Shown piece by piece: positions 1 through 13,889 of a DNA stretch of 64,000 nt; within the stretch, counting starts at the first letter, position 1, and each line of letters begins with the position of its first letter. Where the stretch lies: assembly GCA_949752795.1 (NCBI GenBank), contig OX457060.1, positions 104,606,949-104,670,948 of the forward strand. The letters run 5' to 3'. Made by a program: the position numbers and the translations under genes. This stretch comes from Hyperoodon ampullatus. Lineage: Eukaryota > Chordata > Mammalia > Artiodactyla > Ziphiidae. The notes beneath the pieces are model-generated. The model saw only the letters and a program-made list of their open reading frames with translations, was not told where the DNA came from and did no database searches.

Positions 1-154
1 AATGGCAATGTATTCCACATTATCCCCTACAACTTGCAGTCCAGTGTGGACAGGAGAAATTATAAGTACCTGAGAGAGATATTTGATCCCCACTCTCTTA
101 TTCTTTCCACATTCTATACATGTTGGGTAACTTTAGAACAAGGTCTCTATATAG

Positions 155-352
155 TAGCACTATTGACATTTTACACCAGATTAATTCTTGCTGTAGGGGC
201 TGTCCTGTGTATTGCAGTATGTTTACTAGCATCCCTGGTCTCTACCCACTAGATTACATCAGCATACTTCCAATTGTGACAGCCAAAATATCTCCAGACA
301 ATATCAAATATCCCCTAGGGAGCAAAATCATCCCTGTTCGAGAACTACGGAT
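155..352. mobile_element. MER20-like hAT-Charlie DNA transposon remnant
   Basis: The segment runs from 'cactattgacattttacacc' through 'ggctgtcctgtgtattgcag', 'catccctggtctctaccca' and 'aaaatatctccagacaatat' to 'ggagcaaaatcatccctg'. This order matches the non-autonomous mammalian hAT element MER20 as I remember it, in reverse orientation and with roughly 15-20% change. It has no coding capacity. Confidence 0.7.
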
Positions 353-1419
353 CAGCAAGGGAAAATGATTCAAAGAGGTCCAAGGTTTAACTGGATTTTA
401 TGTAGACTAAGTGGAATTCTTTCTTTATTTTAACCATTAGCACACTTACCATGGATATTTTCGTTCCTGCTCTAGTCTAAAAAAGGGCCAAGTTCATTAG
501 AGTTAATCTTCTGATATGTGGATTTTGGTAAATATAATAGTACATCTTTGAGATTTTTCCCTCTATTTTTTGTTTTCTTTTCTTTTCTTCTTTGTTTCTT
601 GCTTCCTCCCTTTAATTTTTTTGAAACAGGGATAATTTTCTATTGCTAGGAAAACTTAAATTAAGCATCAATTTCTTTATTAGATGGAAGCATCAATAAC
701 AAAAATTTTTGGTAAGAAATAGGTTTTTCCTACAAGAGAAAATGCTATCTATGGCTACAAAACATAAATATCATTGACATAGTGAGACATTGGATAAGAG
801 ACCTAGAGGGCTCAATTTGGTTCTGAAATAAGGGAGAAAGAAGAAGCTGGGGCCCATAAATTTTAATTTAGTCACACTTCACAATAACTCTCTCTGCCTT
901 CAAGATGAGCATCTGTGGATCTGAGACTATCAAAATAAAATAAATTGAATATTCAAGAGTCTGACTCATTAAATTTCCTACAAGTAATGTATTGCAGAAT
1001 TTATTTATACTTCTGCTTCTGAGTGGACCACAAAAATTCCTCTTCCTTCCCCACCTCCCACCCCAACAAATTTAAGCCAATGTTGCCTGACTTACATTTT
1101 CTTCTTCTTTTTCACATTCAGAAATTGCTTTTTCAGTTTATACATGTAGGGGGCATTTTAAAATTTTAGATGTTTTCCAAAAAACTGCCAAACATATCCT
1201 TCAATGAGCTATCCAAAATTTTGGATTTGATGAGACAAATGGTGTCATTTGGTATACTGCCTTCTTGCCATAGTAAAACTATCCTAATACAACTGTTAAT
1301 AATGAGCTAAAACTTTGAAAATCAGTTGGCAATTGAAGTTTTGGTTGGTAAAATGCTCCTAGGCATTCAGAAATGTAAAGCGCCAGATAATTACTCTAAA
1401 AATAATTTATAAAGATGTG

Positions 1420-1430
1420 GTTTTCTTTTC

Positions 1431-1464
<34 letters not shown>

Positions 1465-1655
1465 GGTACGCGGGTCTCTCACTGTTGTGGCCTCTCCCGC
1501 TGCGGAACACAGGCTCCGGACGCACAGGCTCAGCGGCCATGGCTCACGGGCCCAGCCGCTCCGTGGCATGTGGGATCCTCCCGGACTGGGGCACAAACCC
1601 GCGTCCCCTGCATAGGCAGGAGGACTCTCAACCACTGCGCCACCAGGGAAGCCCG
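1420..1655 (-). mobile_element. CHR-type tRNA-derived SINE
   Basis: A T-run of about 30 (1432-1462) is followed by the reverse complement of the SINE body, ending in the head 'gggcttccctggtggcgca' at 1655. The short direct repeat 'aagatgtg' lies on both sides (1412-1419 and 1656-1663), a modest target-site duplication. Poly-Lys or poly-Phe reading frames across it are artefacts of the tail. Confidence 0.9.
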
Positions 1656-4399
1656 AAGATGTGTTTTTTACAATATTTTAACAGATCATAAAATGAAGCA
1701 TTTACTTAAGGTGGTCTCTATGTCTGTATGTAAGCTCCCCAGATATTTACATATTTGAGAAAAGTCTCCAGTTGCCTGGAGCAAGCCCAGATTCACAGCA
1801 TATGGAGTGTTTCTAAAACTTCAATTGCAGAGGGACCTCCAGTTCAAACTCAACAGAATCAGAAGCTAATGCTTGTTCCCCATATTTGCAATGCCAAACC
1901 CAGAGCCAGTTCCTCCCAGTGCTGATGTCACATCTATGACAGTCAGTAATTGGGGGTGCAGGGGGATTTACGGTCACATGTTCCATTTGGATTCTTAAGT
2001 TTAGTAAGAATTAGGAGTTGTCATTTCTAGGGTTAGCTTTGACTGTATTATCTATTTTTTGCCAAGTTTCTTAGCCTCTCTGTGCAGATATCTTATCATT
2101 CATAAACTGAGGGTCATGGGAAATATAAAACTTGATTTTCTGTTCAGTTTCATCTATCTCTAACAGCTGTGCTAACTTATAAACATTTGCTCTTTCAACT
2201 TTCTATCTTAAACCTACAGAAATATCAAGGATGCTGACATTTTTAATGTCAATTATTTTGGCTCTTGTTTAATCCAAAGATGATCCTAACTTTGGACTAA
2301 ACAGCATATCTATTGGCTGTAATATCTGGATTTACTTCCATAGAATTCTTACAGAAAAGTTAAAGGAGAATAAAATGGCACAAGTAAAGATACTAGGGAT
2401 TCTCTGGGCAGAGGCATTATGTAATTGCTAAACTCTAATCCAGGAGTAAAGTAGTACAAAACCTTGTTCACTTTGTCCAGAAACAGCAGTTAGAGTAGGA
2501 ATCACAAAGTAAACGTGTTCTTAGAAGATCCTGCAATTCAGTTCTCTAAACTTAATGAATTTAGACAGTTTAAATGAGACATTTGGCTAAAAGCCCTGAA
2601 TTTTTCAGGTGCTTAACTGAAGTCAGCTCATTCGCTGTGGGTTAGGGGGCTTCAAGTCTTGAGTTCTAAAGAAAAGGAGTGTAATTGCTGAAATCTCTGG
2701 ACATTGAGCCCTAGTATCTTATGTCTGCCCCAATTTTTCTCTGATTATGTACACAAATCTCTCCTTACTGATTTAGGAAATGCTTTGCTGATCCATATTT
2801 CACATTGCCTGCCTGTGAGCTCTGTCAGGTCATAGTTAGAGTGACAAAGGACTTCGGAGAGTTTATCTTAGTAAACCCAGAGTAATTGAGTGTTTAACCT
2901 GGAAGCAAATATTGGTTTCTCAGGTTAGAAGTGGAACTATAGAGATAAATCATTTGACTAAAGGATTTAGGATCTATCGTCAGGAAGTAAACTTCGTTCA
3001 CTGCAGACAACAGTAGACAACAAGGTGAAGGGCAATCCAAGAAGACTCCCAGGGGAAGCATCTGTTCTAATTCCCAGTAGTTCAAATCTAAAAGCCATTG
3101 AGAGAATTGTTCCAGCAGATGTCAACTGCCACAAGAGATCAGAGACAGATGATCTCTCAGGTAGCAAAAGTCAATACTTTGAACTTTTGAAATTTTTCAA
3201 CATTCCGTGAGACGCTTAAGAATTTCTTAAAAATCTTCACCTTATAATCTAAGTAACTCTATGGCTATCCAGGAAATAAAATACAAATAACTTTTCTGTT
3301 ACTTTCAGAGTCAAATAATACAATATAAAATTAGGTCATCTGATGTATAATGTATATCTTCAACAAAAACAATGAAAAAATTTAGGGATAAGACTAAACG
3401 TACAGCCTAATATGGGCACAGCTCTTTTTAAAGTTCAAAGAGATTTTAAATGTTAAACCTTGTGTTTAACATATACTGAATTCCTACTCTATTTTTTAAA
3501 GGTTTCAGAAATTCATTTGAAAGTGAATTTTTAACACTCCGAACACAAGTTTCCAAAAAAGCCATATTGATAAGTAAATAAGTCAGAAAGACCTATCCAA
3601 TATAGAAGGAATACTATATATTTACAATAAAAATAATGAAACAGAAGTATTAGACTCATTCTAGTGATTAAGCAAAAAAGTGCATAACTTGGGTAGGCTT
3701 GGTTTTATTAATATTGATAACTGAAGAATTAGGAAAGATGACATGATAGTTTGAGAATCTCATAAATATCTGCTGAGACAATTCTGACTAGAAATCATGG
3801 CAATGGTTTCCTTGTATGTCTATGTTGGGTAAAAATTGCTTGAAATACAGGGGCAGTTCCAGAGCAATGGCTAGCAAATGAAAGGGAAAATATCATGGGA
3901 GTGGGCCTGAACCATGACATGTAAAACTATAGTTGAAAAAGGGTCATAGGACAGGAATGAATCAATTAGCCATTCCAGGCATCAAGTGGTAAGACTGGTT
4001 TGGGAAATAATGACTGCTGTCTCTCCCAGTGCTGGAGCAGCTGGGGCTGGTCAGTGGCTTCAGGGTACATGGGAAAAGCTTCAGGCAATGTGTCATCACA
4101 AATTTGAAATGTGGGATATTCACAAGTCAACTGGAAATAATTTTAGTAAGTGATTTTTACTAAACTTCCAGGGCTCAACACTACAGACTGGACCAGTCAC
4201 TATTTGCTTGTTTTTCAGTCTGAGTTATATCATTAATCTGACTACTTGTCTTCTTGCAAAGTGAGCCTGCTGGAATAAGAGAAATTATTAAAATTATTCC
4301 ATTGAATTGAAAAATAATTAAAGCAAATGAATCTGGCCTATTAACCTCAATATTTACATTATTTTCTCCTTCACTCTCACTAATTCTCTGTTCTAATGT

Positions 4400-4652
4400 C
4401 ATTTTATCAGAGAAATTCTCTCTGATCGTCCTATCTACAGTAACATCTCCCTCACACTGTCCAAATTCCTCATCTTATTTCTCTGTCTTGTTATATCTTC
4501 ACCTCTTTGTTTATTATGTGAAATACCACACTAGAATGTAAGCTCACGGAGTCAGGGCTTTGTTTTTACCTCTGGGTCCTCAGGTCTTAGAACAGTGCCT
4601 AGTATATTGTAGGCACTCAAGTATTTGTTGAATGAATGAATGAATGAATGAT
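4400..4652 (+). mobile_element. L2 LINE 3' end with (AATG)n
   Basis: The order 'gaatgtaagctcac', 'cagggctttgtttt', 'agaacagtgcctagtatatt', 'gtaggcactcaa', 'tatttgttgaatgaatgaat' is the typical 3' end of the ancient L2 LINE. The terminal tetranucleotide repeat (about 4629-4650) is the usual tail. Confidence 0.75.
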
Positions 4653-7600
4653 GCACTGCAGAGAAAACTGTTCCTGCTAGAGACTGTGTAATATATTTAC
4701 ATAGAACTTCCTCACTTGTGTGTATCACTCCAAAATTATAGTTGTGATTTTTTCTCCACATAAATCTGGATGGATTATTTTCACATGTTGAAATGTTCGT
4801 GCTATCCATCTCTCTGAAATGGGTGGCTAGAAAGTATTTGATCCCTCATTAAACTTTGATGCACCATTAACTGAAATTATAAAATCTTCTAGAGTTTTCT
4901 GATTTTGGGAAATATAGCTTTACTTTGTGAAGCTACATAAGACAGAAGCTATGTACTGATCCTAAGAGACTAGAAAATGTTGACATTATTTATTTTGAGT
5001 CCAAGCTTAAAATACATTACTATATGAAGGCCACTGATTAGATATTTATTTATTGCTTTTTTTATTCATGTGTAAATTACATATGACATATACTACTTAT
5101 CAAAATACTATTATTCTCTTTTTATATTACACAAGTTTTTGGTATGCATAGTTTTTAGTCCTTGAGAATTCTACAGAACTAAGGCTCATGTTTTCTAACA
5201 TTTATATTCTTCAAGTGGAGTTATCCTGAACCAGAGTATTCAGCCACTTAGCTTTTAATCACTTGCTTTAGCCCCCCTTTTTTTTCTTGCCTTGCAAATG
5301 AAATTAGACAAGACAAAGCAGTAGTAGAATATTTATGGCATCAACTTGGCAGACTCACAGAGAAAAAAAATAGAATAAGTTATTATGTAAAATAAGATTT
5401 CTTTTTCCTATTACTTAACACATAATGCCTGTAATAACTTTTCATTTAGTTTTATCTTCTAAAAATTAAATAGGTGTTAATTGGCCATAGGGCAATGTGA
5501 CACAAGACAGAACTTTTTTCATTCAGTATAAAAATCCACCTGGCAATTACTCAGTATGCATCTCCATAACAGAAATAAAAATACTAATAATGAAGAATGT
5601 AACCAAGAACACATCATTTGGTTTTCTTAAATTTCCCAGATCAGTTTATGTGGTAGTTATACCCCTAAAGTGAATTTGGGGACTTGAGAACGGGATTGAC
5701 TTTACATGACACAGCATATAAATTAGATAAAAGTCTATATTTTCTTTAACTTGATCCTGTTTAAAACAGCAAATTGACCACTATCATCTTGGAATTTTGG
5801 ATTCCATCTATTTCAACATACAAACATAATATATGTATTCATACACACATAAAAATATTAACTTATTAAAAGTGGAATTTCATAAGAAAAAGATTGAAAA
5901 ATTATTCAGTAGAAAACAGTTCTCACCAATAATACCATGCCTCTGATATTATAAAATAGAGCAAATCAGTAGTTCAGTCCAAAATAATGGGAAACATGCC
6001 ATAATTATACTATGAAATTCCCATGATGTATAACTAAAAAGAGGTAATCCATTTTTTTGTTTGTTTTTCTCAACAACAAAAATTCTCTGATGTTTTAAAT
6101 TTGCAGAGCTAAATGCTCCAGTAATATCCGTCCCAAGTAAAATTCAGGGCCTTTTATGATGGTTTGCAACCTTAGGTATGCAGCCGCAGGTATGCTTTCA
6201 AGACCTTTCTTCAAAACATTTTATATCACATAATACTATATCATAAGTCAGATTTTATATCATCTAATAACTACTCAAATATTTATTTAGTTTTTAAGGT
6301 GTTATTTTCCTCATAAAGTATCTATAACTGGTTCTCAAAGTGTTATCCAAGCATTTCTTAGTGTCCTCAAGAGCATTTCAGGGGGTCTGCAAGATTGAAC
6401 TATTTTCATAGTAATACTAAAATTTTCACCTTTCTCATTCTCATCATCTCATGAATGTACAGTCGAATTTTCTAAAGGTTACAGGATGCATAATAATATT
6501 GTATAATAAAAAGTGTCAGTGTTTGGAATTTCTGTATAACTCAGTAGTGAGAAATCAAGAGAAATAACTAAAAGTGTGTATTGAAAAAAAATTCCAATTT
6601 CCTACCCAATATTCTTATGGAAAACACAAAAAAGTGTATATTATTATCTCAGCTGACTCTTTCCTTTCAGGCATACTATTGAGGATATAAGGAAGGAAAA
6701 CTCCGAGTACACTTAAGACAGTATCAAAAGCAGCAGGAGAAAATGTCTGATACATTGTTTTAAGTTGTAAGGCTAAGGGTTTTCTCAACTCCTCAGATGT
6801 CCCCTCCAGTTTAAGAATCTTTAAATACAGAATTAGTGGATATAATTTCTATTTCACTCTTCTACCCTGCCTGTCAACCACAGAGGTGTTTTAAAACTGA
6901 GAACAGCAGCCACCCTACATTCATTCAGTGGCATGAATCAAATGTCTCTCATGATTTCTTAGTGCAATTACCCTCTGTCTAAAGGCAATAACTTTCAGAG
7001 GAGCAATCGGAAAAGTATAATGCATTGAGGCACTGAATGCTAATTTCTGAAATGTGTTAAGTGTGATTAAAGTAACATGACTGGTAAAGCAGATTAGCAA
7101 GAATGTGTCTATCCAAAAAGGACGCCTTGGCACACTATTTTAAATGGTGAACTTGTTTTTCTGAAATAACCATAATCATAGCATGCTAATTTAAATAAAT
7201 AAGGCAGATGTCTAAGCTGAATAATCCCGGTTTTGGTTAGAAAAAAAACCAGACTTTACCACAATGTACTACTTTCCTTATTTATTAACTATAAGCTTAT
7301 TGAAACCACGGATTTTATCTTAGTCAAGTCTGCTTCCCAAAATACTATATGCCTAAACAATTTTGAGTGATAGTATCATTTACAATCTAGTTTTAAAGAT
7401 AATTTTGAAAGAGGAATTCCCCAAACATTTTGGACAATAGCAGTGTTCCTGCAGTAAGTACACATTCCCAAAAAGACAGCTTAGTATGACAACACTCATT
7501 TCATTGTTTCAGTGTCTTTGTTTAAAAAACAAAATAGAAGTCCTATTATTTTATAACCGTACCTCATATTTTAGGGTAAATTATAAAATTATTGTACCAA

Positions 7601-8089
7601 ACAAGGCTTATTATGGGAAATTAAATCAAAGATATCTAAATTATTCTAGAAATGCAGATGCAAATTACAGCTTCTCAGAAGGAAGTCAGGACTCCCACAG
7701 ATATTTTGAGGAGTTCCAAGAAAATACAAGGATGAACACTGAAGAACTCTAATCAGCTATTTATTGGTAGTGAATGAGCCCGTTTGGTTAGTGCGGCTTT
7801 TAAGAATCTTCTGGGAATGAAGCATAAATGCAAAGATCCTATTGCACTTTTATTTCACAAAGGCTAAAGAGGAATTTTGACACATCAACATCATTCTACT
7901 AAGGTTGAAATAATCTTGTGGACCCCTTGGTCCTGACAAAGTTACAATCAGTATAAATGAATCTCCGAATAAATGAAGCTCCGAAAGTTAACTGTATACA
8001 GTCTCCAGAGAACAGATGATGTAGATTCGAATGAATCTTTCAAGTTTCTCCAAGAGAAATTGTTTCTTGGAGTATCCTAGTGCAAGAGT

Positions 8090-8563
8090 TCAGAAGTAAC
8101 CTCCCCAAAATGTGCCACTTTGGCATATGAATTTTTTTGAGTTGAAGGCAATCAAGACCCTGCTCCTTCAAGAGAAGCTTCTGCCTCACCCTTAACTACC
8201 TAGAAGAATTTAAATTGGCGAGGGAGGGTCCTTTCCCAGAATGAGATTACCAGAGATAAATTTCACCTCAGTGGCCCATCTGTATGGCAGGGCAAACATC
8301 TAATTACCCAACATCTACTCTTCTTATCAACTTGTGAGTTACTTTCCTCCCCTTTGAAGCCTCAGGCCCTCTTTCCCACTCCTTAGCTCAAGATGGCATA
8401 TATACCTCATTTTACATTTCTGTCTTTGACCCTCTCATATATGTGAGATTCCATGCATACGAATTAAATTTGCTTTTCTCCTGTTAATGTCTCATGTTGA
8501 TTTGATTATTAGACTAGCTAAAAGAAGCTTTGAAGGGTAGAGGAAAATTCTTTCTCCCCAACA
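8090..8563 (+). mobile_element. Probable solo LTR of an old endogenous retrovirus
   Basis: A pyrimidine-rich stretch leads to an ATTAAA-type polyadenylation signal (about 8463) and the ending 'gaagggtagaggaaaattc' ... 'ccccaaca', which closes on CA as LTRs do. This matches the 3' end of many mammalian class I (ERV1) LTRs. The left edge is uncertain and no internal retroviral genes adjoin it, so it is a solo LTR if correctly identified. Confidence 0.5.
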
Positions 8564-9722
8564 CTAGAAATTAAGACTGGTATTGAGAACAAGGTTGCAC
8601 TCATTTAAAGAACAGAGAGATTAGAACCTGAATGAATAACCGAAAAATAGAATATCTCAAATAAAGGCCTTTTTCCCCAAATATTTCCTATTAGAACTGG
8701 AAATATTTCTTGAATAAGGTGATTTTTGTAGCAGGGATAATGCTAGAAAGAATAATTTTCATGGAGTGTGTTAACAGCTCAAATACTAGTAGAAGGTTAT
8801 GAAGAATATCTTTAGAATGCAGAGTAGCACTAAGTAGAATAAAAAACATTCTCTTCCAGACAACAAATATTATATATTATCATCTGTTGCATATGTTGTC
8901 CTCTGGAGTAATAACTTAGTCATAAAAATACTTGGCTGCAGAATGTTGGCTGACTAATTTTTCTGGTGATCAGAGAAGGAGCACTAAAAAGCACTATCAA
9001 GATACCCATGTTTTGTAATTTTATCAAGTTTTCAGAGCTGTGTAGGAATAGTCACTGTTCTAAACTTAATTCAACTAGCTGCAAGGTATAAAATTTTCTT
9101 AAAGTTCTCTTGCTCTTAATCTAATGAACTGTGTTCTTAAGAACAACATTTTTATGCAGAACACAGTTTCTAAAAATACTTAGATTCATGAACAAAGGTA
9201 ATCTGCTATAGAGTATACCTGAAAATGGTAAATGCAAACAAGGGTAAAAGCCATTAGGAGAGTTCCAACTTCTAAATCAACACATCTAGGTATGTATCTG
9301 AGACACAGAGTTGCTTTCTGTGTTTCTATCACTGTGGCTTTACTTGTAGATGAAACTCAGTCTTGCATATTGAGCTCTTTCTCAGAGTGAGATATAGTTA
9401 CCATGTGACAATCTTAGTGGCTGTTAATAGAGTTATTGAGGTTGATGACTTCTGAAAAGAATGAGAATTTTTGTTCACTTCTTTGTTTGTTTGTTTAATC
9501 AGGAATAAACTCTTAGAATTAAACAAGAAGAAAGCAGCAGAAGCTGACTGTCTTTTTTAAAAACTGCTCATTCTCTTGGCTAGTGAGAGTATAATGAAAT
9601 GGCCTCATTTATATATTGCCACTAAAAATGGAAAGTGATAACAAACTATATGTAAAACAATTAAGCAATTCATGTACCAAAATCTTCACATATTTGTCCA
9701 TATTTTGACTCACCAATTTTCT

Positions 9723-10569
9723 TTTTTTTTTTAACATCTTTATTGGAGTATAATTGCTTTACAATGGCGTGTTAGTTTCTGCTTTATAACAAAGTGAATC
9801 AGTTATACATATACATGTTCCCATATCTCTTCCCTCTTGCATCTCCCTCCCTCCCACCCTCCCTATCCCACCCCTCTAGGTGGTCACAAAGCACCGAGCT
9901 GCTCTCGCTGTGCTATGTGGCTGCTTCCCAGTAGCTATCTATTTTACATTTGGTAGTGTATATATGTCCATGCCACTCTCTCACTTTGTCACAGCTTACC
10001 CTTCCCCATCCCCATATACTCAAGTCCATTCTCTAGTAGGTCTGTGTCTTTATTCCCGTCTTGCCCCTAGGTTCTTCATGACATTTTTTTTTCTTAGATT
10101 CCATATATACGTGTTAGCATACGGTATTTGTCTTTCTCCTTCTGACTTACTTCACTCTGTAGGACAGACTCTAGGTCCATCCACTCACTACAAATAACTC
10201 AATTTCGTTTCTTTTTATGGCTGAGTAATATTCCATTGTATATATGTGCCACATCTTCTTTATCCATTCATCCGATGATGGACACTTAGGTTTTTTCCAT
10301 CTCCTGGCTATTGTAAATAGAGCTGAAATGAACATTTTGGTACATGACTCTTTTTGAATTATGGTTTTCTCAGGGTATATGCCCAGTAGTGGAATTGCTG
10401 GGTCATATGGTAGGTCTATTTGTAGTTTTTTAAGGAACCTCCATACTTTTCTTCATAGTGGCTGTACCAATTCACATTCCCACCAGAAGTGCAAGAGTGT
10501 TCCCTTTTCTCCACACCCTCTCCAGCAATTATTGTTTCTAGACTTTTTGATGATGGCCATTCTGACCAG
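9723..10569 (-). mobile_element. 5'-truncated L1, recent
   Basis: This reads as the reverse complement of the last 850 nt of the L1 at 13879-21263: poly(T), the 3'UTR, then the end of ORF2 with its Cys/His motif, stopping just past that motif. A perfect 17-nt target-site duplication, 'tgactcaccaattttct', flanks it at 9706-9722 and 10570-10586. The near-identical sequence and clean duplication point to a relatively young insertion. It cannot encode a functional protein. Confidence 0.93.
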
Positions 10570-11569
10570 TGACTCACCAATTTTCTATAAATTTATCCTG
10601 AAGAGGTAATGATAGAAAGGCATGAATTATATATCAAGATGTACATCAAAGTATTGCTAATAATAGCAAAACATTAGAATTCTACCCAATTAATAGTACA
10701 TTGGCTAAATAAATTATGTACATGAATAAAATGGAGTACTATACATTATTTAATAATACTGTAAAAGGAATATTTCATCATCCATAAAATTCTATATTTT
10801 ATATTTCATGTTAAAAAGAGCAGATTACAAAATGACACTGAATTTATATATAAAGAAAATACTGGATTTATTAAGTGGAAATCATTTTTTATATCAGTAT
10901 ACATATTATGATCCTTTTGTCACTATATGCAGAATTGAAAATATTTTTTATATGAAAATGCATAGAAAAATAGTATGAAAAGATAAAATTAAAATGTTAA
11001 AACTGGTTATTTTTGAGTAGTGTCATTAGCCATGATTATCATATTTTTATTTTTAAAAATTTCTTCCATAAAAAAATTTCTCTAAAATAATAATATGTCC
11101 AAGAAATTTACAAAAAAAATAAGAAGAAATAATCAAATGCATTTTGAATCAAAGGAATGCAAATTAACAGATAAAATTCCTCACAGTTAGTAAGTAAATA
11201 TTAAAAATAATGATAATATCTAATTTTATTAGGAGTGTATTGAAATGTGCTTTTAAAGTAGGCAAAGACTCTTTAACACAGAAAATCTACTTTTAGGAAT
11301 ATATTATAGGGAAATCATCAGATTCAAACAATTATGAATGCAGATGTATCATATACACATTTGTAAAATATCTTGAAAAATAGATATAATAATAATTTGC
11401 CCACTAATTAGGATTTGGTTTAAAAAATGATACAACTAGAAAATAGAATATATTAAACAGTTAAAAGTAAAAACAAATATTATTTATTGACAGTGAAATA
11501 TATTCAAGAGGTATATTGCTAAGAAGAGAAATGAAGTATACAATTTGCATTAAAAATAATCTAATTTTA

Positions 11570-11784
11570 GGGCTTCCCTGGTGGCGCAGTGGTTGAGAGT
11601 CCGCCTACCGATGCAAGGGACACGGGTTCATGCCCTGGTCTGGGAGGATCCCACATGCCTTGGAGCGGCTGGGCCCGTGAGCCATGGCCGCTGAGTCTGC
11701 GCGTCCGGAGCCTGTGCTCCGCAGCGGGAGAGGCCACAACAGTGAGAGGCCCGCGTACCGCAAAAAAAAAAAAAAAAAAAAAAA
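11570..11784 (+). mobile_element. CHR-type SINE, only plus-strand copy
   Basis: The head 'ggcttccctggtggcgcag' contains the pol III A box (tggcgcagtgg, 11582-11592) and a B box (gggttcatgcc, 11624-11634). An A-tail of about 25 follows. The direct repeat 'aatctaatttta' at 11558-11569 and 11785-11796 is its target-site duplication. The intact boxes and pure tail suggest a young copy. Confidence 0.93.
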
Positions 11785-12350
11785 AATCTAATTTTAATTA
11801 TTTATTCATGCATATGTCTGTATATAGAGGTATGCAGAAAAAAATCTGGAAGAACTGACTCACAAAATTACAAATGTTCTGTGGGTGGCATAATTACGGA
11901 TGACTTTTCTCCTTTATATTGCTTTGTTTTAAAATTTTTATAATGTAAACATGTGTTACTCATGTAAGCATTAATTTTAAAATGGTTTAAGATTATACCT
12001 AGTTGGATGGGGGTACTAAGAATTTATCCAATCTTTTCTTAACAGTGGTTCAACCATGACAAAAATATAGGTCATTAAGACTTTAGACATGTTAGAACCT
12101 TGCTGCCTTTTTTGGGAGAATCATTGAACCAATGTATGGAATTTCAGAATTAATATCATTACTCACCTTATGGACAGTGACCATCTATTTTCCCAGAATA
12201 AGGAACAATATTTTACTTTTAAAGGATAAGTTTCATATGGGGGAAGATATAATTGACAAAGCATTTTGGGATGTGATTTCTATTTATTTGTCAGTCAACA
12301 TAATACAAGTTGCTAAACAAAGATAAAAGAAAAAAAAATGAGTTACTTAC

Positions 12351-12560
12351 TCTTGTTGTGTAAGCAGCTTCTGGGTCATCTTCTAGAACACGTGAAAGTC
12401 CAAAATCAGAAACCTTACACACTAAATTACTGTTGATCAAGATGTTCCGAGCAGCAAGGTCTCGGTGAACGTAGCCCATGTCTGAGAGATACTTCATGCC
12501 AGATGCTATCCCTCGAAGCATCCCTACCAGCTGGATAACCGTAAACTGGGCATCGTGTTT
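12351..12560 (-). CDS. EPHA3: EPHA3 exon 13: catalytic loop, DFG and activation loop
   Basis: This 210-nt exon is exactly 70 codons, in phase 0 at both ends, from [17 protein letters not shown] to [11 protein letters not shown]. It has the tyrosine-kinase catalytic loop HRDLAARN with the base Asp, the metal-binding SDFGLSR motif and the activation-loop Tyr in AAYTTR (Y779 in human numbering). All catalytic residues are intact. The acceptor is ATACTTCTCAG and the donor AGA|GTAAGT. The following exon should begin GGKIPIRW; I could not find it between here and position 1, so intron 13 is at least 12.3 kb. Confidence 0.96.
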
Positions 12561-13447
12561 CTGAGAAGTATTTCAAATGTACAGTTAAGGTGTGTTTCTA
12601 TTTCCTAAGATATATCTTGATTAAAATTTCACATACTGAATTGTAGAGTATATACATTCTAGTTTTAAGTACACCAGCCAGGACTAAATAGATGCAAGAG
12701 TAAAACAAAATAGTATAGTAGCTACATTACTTTTTAGCAAGAAGTAGCCTAATATTCTTTAACTTCAGGTTCAAAACTAGAACTTTGCTGGTCTTTTGAT
12801 GAGACAAACCCCTTTTCAGAAACTTTAAGGTCATGAACAAAAAAATAAAATGGATCCTGTGGCTATTTTAGGTTTGTATTTATTGGTTTGATTGAATACT
12901 TATTCTTTCTTCTTGTTTTCCTATATTTTTTTAATTGCTTCAGGTATGGTAGATTTTAAATCTTTAATTATCATAATAGATAATTAGTTCAAAATTAGTC
13001 AAAAATATTTACTGAATATTTGTTGTTCTACCCAACCCTAAGTTATAGGTCACACAACTGAAAGCAATAGTAGATAAATTCAAATAGTCCTGGATTTAGA
13101 AAAGTTTCCAATCTACTCTGATTAAAATAGAAATATACAGTTTATATGACAGATAGATGATAGATGCATGCATACATACATAGTTATATAAAAAAATAAA
13201 ATTTAACGTCTAGCAATATCTAAACAAAAAATAATTTTAGAGGAAAATTTATTATAACTTTAAAAGAATATTTATTATAATATTTTGAATTACCTGACTT
13301 GCAAAAGGTTTAGTTTTGAAATATGTTTGTGAAAATAATTGTTACTGAAACCTTTATTCAGCTCATGAATATTCAAATAAAGAATATAATTTCTTATTCA
13401 TAGAAAAATTAGTATTTTCCTCCATGATTATGAATTATACTATATAT

Positions 13448-13494
13448 CTTATCTATCTATCTATCTATCTATCATCTATCTATCTATCCCTATC
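13448..13494. repeat. (TATC)n microsatellite
   Basis: About ten TATC/ATCT units in two runs, interrupted once by 'atcatc' and once by 'ccc'. It is likely length-polymorphic. Confidence 0.9.
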
Positions 13495-13864
13495 TATATA
13501 ATGCTGAAAGCACCTTGAGGATAGGGTCTGTGTTTGTTTTTTTATCCCTTGATTGTAGTGACTGGTGATTGACAGTGTCTTTTTTTTCTGACAGTGTCTT
13601 GTACTCTGTAAATCTACTGAACTTCTTTGAATGTAACATTTGTTGATATTAGTAAAACATAAATTTTCTAAATGTAAACAACTGAAATTTGTATGTAAAT
13701 ATATGTTATATGTGTATATATGTATGTATATATTATGATATATAAGTAATGATATCTCTGGATTGAGAATACTTAGGCATTATAGCACATGCTTAGTTTG
13801 TGAGTGGACAGTACTATTTGAGAGATAGAAGGTCTTCTATCTTACAGTAGACGGAGGTTGCTTT

Positions 13865-13878
13865 AAATAAAGAAATGA
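13865..13878. repeat. Left target-site duplication of the full-length L1
   Basis: The sequence 'aaataaagaaatga' here is repeated exactly at 21264-21277, bracketing the L1 including its extra 3' segment. Confidence 0.93.
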
Positions 13879-13889
13879 GGGGCCGGAGG

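Larger units (their letters stand above)
1..12350 (-). other. EPHA3: EPHA3 intron 13 (part)
   Basis: There are no coding exons here. It holds a MER20-like hAT remnant, a CHR SINE, an L2 tail, a probable solo LTR, a young truncated L1 and a second CHR SINE, each listed separately. The stretches 2000-4400, 4700-8050, 8600-9700 and 10600-11550 are AT-rich sequence in which I recognise nothing certain. A piece near 6310-6500 has the look of a hAT fragment but is too decayed to call. Confidence 0.8.

Noticed and set aside
1396..1758. Open frames with poly-Lys or poly-Phe ends (also at 11589, 22905, 41284, 49545 and 55819)
   Set aside because: They are translations of CHR SINE bodies and their A/T tails; the same frame recurs in each copy and has no gene context.
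6310..6500. Possible hAT transposon fragment
   Set aside because: Only short stretches such as 'gggggtctgcaagattgaac' look familiar; too little to assign.
1..12350. EPHA3 exon 14 (expected start GGKIPIRW)
   Set aside because: I looked on the minus strand for this motif and for the later kinase and SAM exons and did not find them.
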